Shown here: piece after piece, positions 6,989-9,607 of the stretch
How the letters are laid out: every line of letters starts with the position of its first letter
How positions within the stretch are numbered: the first letter of the stretch is position 1
Assembly: GCA_002358555.1 (NCBI GenBank)
Contig: DEPC01000142.1
Span: 1-9,607, forward strand
Direction: 5' to 3'
Source of the DNA: Hungatella sp. UBA3402
GTDB lineage: Bacteria > Bacillota > Clostridia > Lachnospirales > Lachnospiraceae
Length of the DNA stretch: 9,607 nt
Translations under genes and position numbers: made by a program
The notes under the pieces: generated by a model
Seen by the model: the letters and a program-made list of their open reading frames with translations, nothing else
Told to the model about the DNA's origin: nothing
Databases searched by the model: none

Positions 6989-7018
6989 CGAGTAGGGAAG
7001 ATAAATCTTCTCTACTCG
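6989..7018 (-). repeat. Stem-loop overlapping the stop codon of the alpha/beta hydrolase gene
   Basis: CGAGTAGGGAAGA (6989-7001) pairs with TCTTCTCTACTCG (7006-7018) over 13 pairs with one G-T wobble and a four-base loop. One arm covers the hydrolase stop codon at 7012-7014. On the minus strand it is followed by CTGCGCAACC rather than T residues, so it may protect the 3' end or attenuate transcription weakly rather than terminate it fully. Confidence 0.55.
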
Positions 7019-8010
7019 GTTCTTAGTAGATGTTCTCTTAAAAACTGGTATGCGAATTGGTCAATCTGTCTGCCTAGAGATGGCCCATAACCGCCGCAGG
7101 AATAAGAAATATAGGTGGCATCTGCTCCAGCCTTGGTCAATGCTTTATAAAGCATTTCACTCTGCTCCATAGATACAATAGGGTCACGGCCGCCATGGAA
7201 CAGACAAACAGGAGGATTTTTTTCATCTACATATTGGATAGGACTACATTTTTTTGTCAGCTCTATGTATTGCCAATCAGGGTCAGATTTATCTCCCTTT
7301 TCTAACACCTCTCCTAGCTTTTTCATGGTACGGCCAGGGCCTGTATATCCTACAATAAGTGCAGGAATGATTCCTGCCTGGTCATTTCCCACGTTCTCTA
7401 TCTCTGTGCCAGTCAAGTCCTTAGGGTCTCCAGTCAAATTTTTGACATTGGTTCTTAAACATTCCACTAAATCTCCAGGAGCATAGAAAAGACATGCTGC
7501 CTTCACAGCACTGGAATATTCGAGATTTCCTCCTACACTGCCTTCAAGCTCTGGACAGTGAGAACTTAGAGCCACCATAGCCGCCAGATGACCTCCAGCA
7601 GAATTTCCCAACACTCCAATCCGATTAGGGTCAATATGGTAGGTTTCTCCATTTGCTTTTAAAAAACGGACTACCGCTTTTGCATCATGGATACATGCGG
7701 GAAAAATGGCTTGGCTGACCAGACGGTAATCAGGACAGACAATGGTATAGCCTTCTGCTGTCATGCGCACAAGGTCCCTGCAGTACACTGCTTTTTGCGT
7801 CACCTGTTTATATTCTCCCCACATCCAGCCACCGCCAAAATAGTAGATGATGCAAGGGCCTGGTTCTGTTTGAGAAGGAGACTGGTAAATATCTAATTTC
7901 AATGTATAAGGTTGTCCATTATCAAGAGTAACCTCCCCATATACAATATCCTCATACCGAGGCGACTGTTCTGGTGGACATAACGGTTTTACTTTGGGTG
8001 GAAGATACAT
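7012..8010 (-). CDS. Alpha/beta hydrolase, esterase/HSL-like (BD-FAE type), with altered catalytic site
   Basis: The 332-residue protein, with no signal peptide, resembles carboxylesterases and acetylxylan esterases of the HSL/BD-FAE group. Visible landmarks are YYFGGGWMWG (56-65), where the usual HGGG oxyanion motif reads FGGG, the nucleophile elbow GNSAGG (135-140, Ser137), DYRL (94-97) and the acid region FHGGRDPIV (271-279, Asp276). The expected GxGHG His near residue 308 reads CGGYGP (305-310), with Tyr in place of His. The enzyme may therefore use another residue, have unusual activity, or be impaired. The start ATG lies one base after the TGA of the BNR gene, with AAAGGTG seven bases upstream inside that gene's end, so translation is probably coupled. 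A shared job on the same substrate is likely; deacylation is inferred. Confidence 0.8.
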   Translation of the reverse strand: MYLPPKVKPLCPPEQSPRYEDIVYGEVTLDNGQPYTLKLDIYQSPSQTEPGPCIIYYFGGGWMWGEYKQVTQKAVYCRDLVRMTAEGYTIVCPDYRLVSQAIFPACIHDAKAVVRFLKANGETYHIDPNRIGVLGNSAGGHLAAMVALSSHCPELEGSVGGNLEYSSAVKAACLFYAPGDLVECLRTNVKNLTGDPKDLTGTEIENVGNDQAGIIPALIVGYTGPGRTMKKLGEVLEKGDKSDPDWQYIELTKKCSPIQYVDEKNPPVCLFHGGRDPIVSMEQSEMLYKALTKAGADATYISYSCGGYGPSLGRQIDQFAYQFLREHLLRTE

Positions 8011-8011
8011 A

Positions 8012-9172
8012 TCACTGCACCTTTGCAGATGTGGGATTATAAAGCCCTACTGTCTCTCGCTTTTTCCCCATTACATCTTCCTCTGTAAAACTCATATATT
8101 TCACGCCAATTCGGTCTTTGTAGGCAAATGCCAGATGAAGTCTGCCATCTGCTCCCTGCATAATATATGGATATTCATACTGTTTATTGTTGGTTTTATT
8201 TTCATCACCCATATATCCCTCTCCTCGCTCCATATAGCGAATCATGGGGAAAGTAAGACCGCCGTCTTCTGACAGGGCAACTGCCACTGGACAGCGCAGT
8301 CCTGGCCAAGATGCAATGCCTGGAGTTGGACATGGAGTGCAGGTAGGATTGTAGGCAATGGCAATTCTTCCGCTTTTAAGCTTTACTGCACTGATACTGG
8401 AATTGTTGTTGGGAAGGACTGTGGGGATAGGAGCTGTCCAGGTATCTCCATTATCATTTGATTCGCTGCGATAAATATTGTCGGCTGCTCGACTTCTCAT
8501 AAATGCCACCAGATGCCCTGCTTCCAGTTCTACCACATTGGCATGTACTGCTCCATTGCTGTTAGGCATATCGACTCGTTTCCATGTCTTTCCCTGGTCA
8601 TCAGAAATGCGAAATGCTGTTGGGTCCCCAGTAAGTCCTAATTCGGAATCTGTACAAATCCAATTTCCAAATATCCAGCGTCCATTTGACAATATCTGGA
8701 TAGGTTGTCTGCAAAAACTTCCCTCCTCTGGAAAAACAGTTTCATAATCACTCCATGTTTTTCCTCCATCTTCACTTTTCTGACAGCGGATAACTGAGGT
8801 AAACTGCATATTGTCCTTGCCCTCTACGCGGGATAGCTGAGAAGTGTACATAGCCCATATCTTTCCGTCAGGCCCTGCAAACAGAGATGGATTCTGCTCG
8901 CTTCTTTCTGGGTCATGAGAAATCTCCACTGGCTCTTCCCATTTATCAGCACCTTTCGGAAGGCGGGCACAGACCACATTGACATCTGCATTTCCTTCAA
9001 AAGAGCCTGCAAACCAAGTACATAACAAGTCTCCATTTTCCAACTCCAAAAGTCCTGGCCCATGAGCAGTTTTATAATCCCCTGGAGGAATCATAGCCTC
9101 CACAGTGCCAAGCTCCTCATTCCAATACATGGTTCCGTCAGGTGTCAATCCTGGTAATTTTGTATACTCCAT
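8012..9172 (-). CDS. BNR/Asp-box sialidase-like protein, cytoplasmic
   Basis: This 386-residue protein has a beta-propeller of the sialidase superfamily (BNR_2 type). Four Asp-boxes are visible: SEDGGKTW (133-140), SDDQGKTW (190-197), SNDNGDTW (238-245) and SEDGGLTF (301-308, with a weakened last position). The spacing fits one box per blade in a five- to six-bladed fold. The N-terminus has a TAHGPGLLEL segment (35-44) instead of the FRIP motif of true sialidases, and no Arg occurs before residue 70. No signal peptide or anchor is present. AAGGAG lies seven bases before the ATG. It follows the pdxA-like gene by 207 bases and is translationally coupled to the hydrolase downstream. Databases tend to label such proteins exo-alpha-sialidase; the missing Arg and location argue for a different glycan substrate or chemistry acting on an imported molecule. 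Confidence 0.8.
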   Translation of the reverse strand: MEYTKLPGLTPDGTMYWNEELGTVEAMIPPGDYKTAHGPGLLELENGDLLCTWFAGSFEGNADVNVVCARLPKGADKWEEPVEISHDPERSEQNPSLFAGPDGKIWAMYTSQLSRVEGKDNMQFTSVIRCQKSEDGGKTWSDYETVFPEEGSFCRQPIQILSNGRWIFGNWICTDSELGLTGDPTAFRISDDQGKTWKRVDMPNSNGAVHANVVELEAGHLVAFMRSRAADNIYRSESNDNGDTWTAPIPTVLPNNNSSISAVKLKSGRIAIAYNPTCTPCPTPGIASWPGLRCPVAVALSEDGGLTFPMIRYMERGEGYMGDENKTNNKQYEYPYIMQGADGRLHLAFAYKDRIGVKYMSFTEEDVMGKKRETVGLYNPTSAKVQ

Positions 9173-9379
9173 ATTTCTTCTCCTTTTTATGAAAATTTCT
9201 AATCCATTGTTGCATTAATTTGTGAGTAAATAGTGCTTGATACTCGTATTATGTGCGTTGCGAAGCAACGGAGTAGTGGTGCCTGCGTCTAGCTTTGCAG
9301 ACTTGCGGAAAGCAAAGCTGAGATACACGCCTCCGTAAGAACGCCTCCGGTGTTCTTGAATGCGTCGCCCTGTGAAATC
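9173..9379 (-). repeat. Structured intergenic region with three hairpins between pdxA-like and BNR genes
   Basis: In this 207-base gap, AAGAACGCC (9337-9345) pairs with GGTGTTCTT (9349-9357). AGCTTTGC (9291-9298) pairs perfectly with GCAAAGCT (9312-9319). CGTTGC (9256-9261) pairs with GCAACG (9265-9270) and is enclosed by TACTC/GAGTA (9241-9245 and 9271-9275). The 9250-9370 part is GC-richer than its flanks. None has a downstream minus-strand T-run. The BNR ribosome binding site lies at the left edge. It could be a degenerate mobile or REP-like element, or an mRNA processing region tuning the ratio of the two genes. Confidence 0.5.
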
Positions 9380-9607
9380 CTACTGCTTGTCTGCCATACG
9401 GATTGCATAGTCCATTGCATTAATGAGACTCAGTTCACTCGCAAGTCCGGTTCCTGCCTGGTCAAATGCAGTTCCATGGTCTACCGATGCACGGATAATG
9501 GGTAATCCAAGCGTAATATTGACTCCAGCTACTGCATCCCATTTCTTTTCTTCCTGGTTATATACAAACCCCACTACTTTTAACGGGATATGGCCCTGGT
9601 CATGGTA
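9380..9607 (-). CDS. PdxA/PdxA2-family 4-phospho-hydroxyacid dehydrogenase, C-terminal part
   Basis: Only the last 75 codons lie in the window; the gene continues past the right edge with no start here. The first visible residues, YHDQGHIPLKVVGFVYN, hold the metal-binding HD of the PdxA family, and VNITLGLPIIRASVDHGTAFDQAG follows as the conserved C-terminal signature in two pieces (VNITLGLP and SVDHGTAFD). The GHIP form in place of GLP is typical of catabolic PdxA2 paralogs, which oxidise 4-phospho-D-threonate or 4-phospho-D-erythronate with NAD+, rather than of the pyridoxal-phosphate biosynthetic enzyme. Its place upstream of a sugar-type gene set supports the catabolic reading, but the partner acid-sugar kinase (DUF1537 type) is outside the window if present. 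An apparent start codon at 9574 is an internal GTG valine, not a start. Confidence 0.88.
   Translation of the reverse strand, partial: YHDQGHIPLKVVGFVYNQEEKKWDAVAGVNITLGLPIIRASVDHGTAFDQAGTGLASELSLINAMDYAIRMADKQ

Larger units (their letters stand above)
6709..7011. other. Intergenic region with several inverted repeats, between hydrolase and permease genes
   Basis: These 303 bases hold no convincing gene apart from an in-frame, probably untranslated extension of the permease frame (6709-6870). They contain the permease ribosome binding site, a long stem-loop at 6849-6897, a short CCGC-AAAA-GCGG hairpin at 6956-6967 and most of a 13-base-pair stem-loop at 6989-7018. None of the stems is followed by a minus-strand T-run. 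The 6935-7000 part is visibly more GC-rich than its surroundings and shares the word CTTGCGGAAA and a GCAGC-GAGTAG-like motif with the gap at 9173-9379. Confidence 0.5.

Noticed and set aside
6709..7011. Riboswitch or other known regulatory RNA in the permease leader
   Set aside because: Stem-loops are present, but no conserved core of a known riboswitch class could be recognised and no terminator/antiterminator pair is visible.
9380..9574. Separate 64-residue small protein starting at 9574
   Set aside because: The apparent start is an internal GTG valine; the frame continues to the window edge and encodes YHDQG and other PdxA-family residues.
2270..9607. Canonical sialic acid (nan) operon
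   Set aside because: YhcH-like and sialidase-like proteins are suggestive, but no neuraminate lyase, ManNAc kinase or epimerase is in the window and the sialidase-like protein lacks the N-terminal Arg motif.
1..9607. CRISPR arrays, tRNA or rRNA genes, insertion sequences, phage genes
   Set aside because: No regularly spaced repeats, cloverleaf-type sequence, transposase or phage protein was seen on either strand.

Overview
The window looks like a chromosomal stretch from a low-GC Firmicute, most likely an anaerobic gut-type clostridium (Lachnospiraceae-like). The reasons are strong AGGAG-type ribosome binding sites, tight co-directional gene packing, an AT-rich intergenic region at the left end, and the protein families present. 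No taxonomic search was possible, so this is an inference.

Left part (1-1240): a very AT-rich leader carries a perfect-consensus housekeeping promoter (TTGACA, 17-base spacer, TATAAT). It drives a lone plus-strand gene for an S66-family LD-carboxypeptidase/MccF-like serine peptidase. An imperfect stem-loop separates that gene from the convergent minus-strand block.

Right part (1239-9607): eight genes all lie on the minus strand. In transcription order (right to left) they are: the C-terminal end of a PdxA/PdxA2-family 4-phospho-hydroxyacid dehydrogenase (cut by the window edge); a cytoplasmic BNR/Asp-box sialidase-like protein; an alpha/beta hydrolase of the esterase/HSL-like type; an SLC13/CitMHS-like carboxylate transporter; a 546-residue tandem alpha/beta hydrolase whose N-terminal copy appears catalytically dead; a CaCA-family Na+/Ca2+ exchanger-like protein; a YhcH/NanQ-type sugar anomerase; and, beyond a clear intrinsic terminator, a 10-TM EamA-type transporter. 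The BNR protein and first hydrolase are separated by 1 base, the transporter and tandem hydrolase by 13, and the exchanger and anomerase by 29. Two longer gaps (6709-7011 and 9173-9379) hold structured, inverted-repeat-rich DNA.

Taken together, pdxA-like to yhcH-like reads as a catabolic locus for an imported acidic sugar or sugar acid, possibly acylated. The transporter would import the anion, the two hydrolases would remove ester groups, the BNR protein would act on the glycosidic bond inside the cell, the YhcH-like protein would interconvert anomers, and the PdxA2-like enzyme would oxidise a phosphorylated acid intermediate. No nanA, nanE, nanK or acid-sugar kinase is visible here, so the substrate is open. 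The most unusual items are the pseudo-enzyme/enzyme fusion hydrolase, a neighbouring hydrolase with Tyr where the catalytic His is expected, a sialidase-like protein with no N-terminal Arg, and a transporter whose two halves are about 46% identical.
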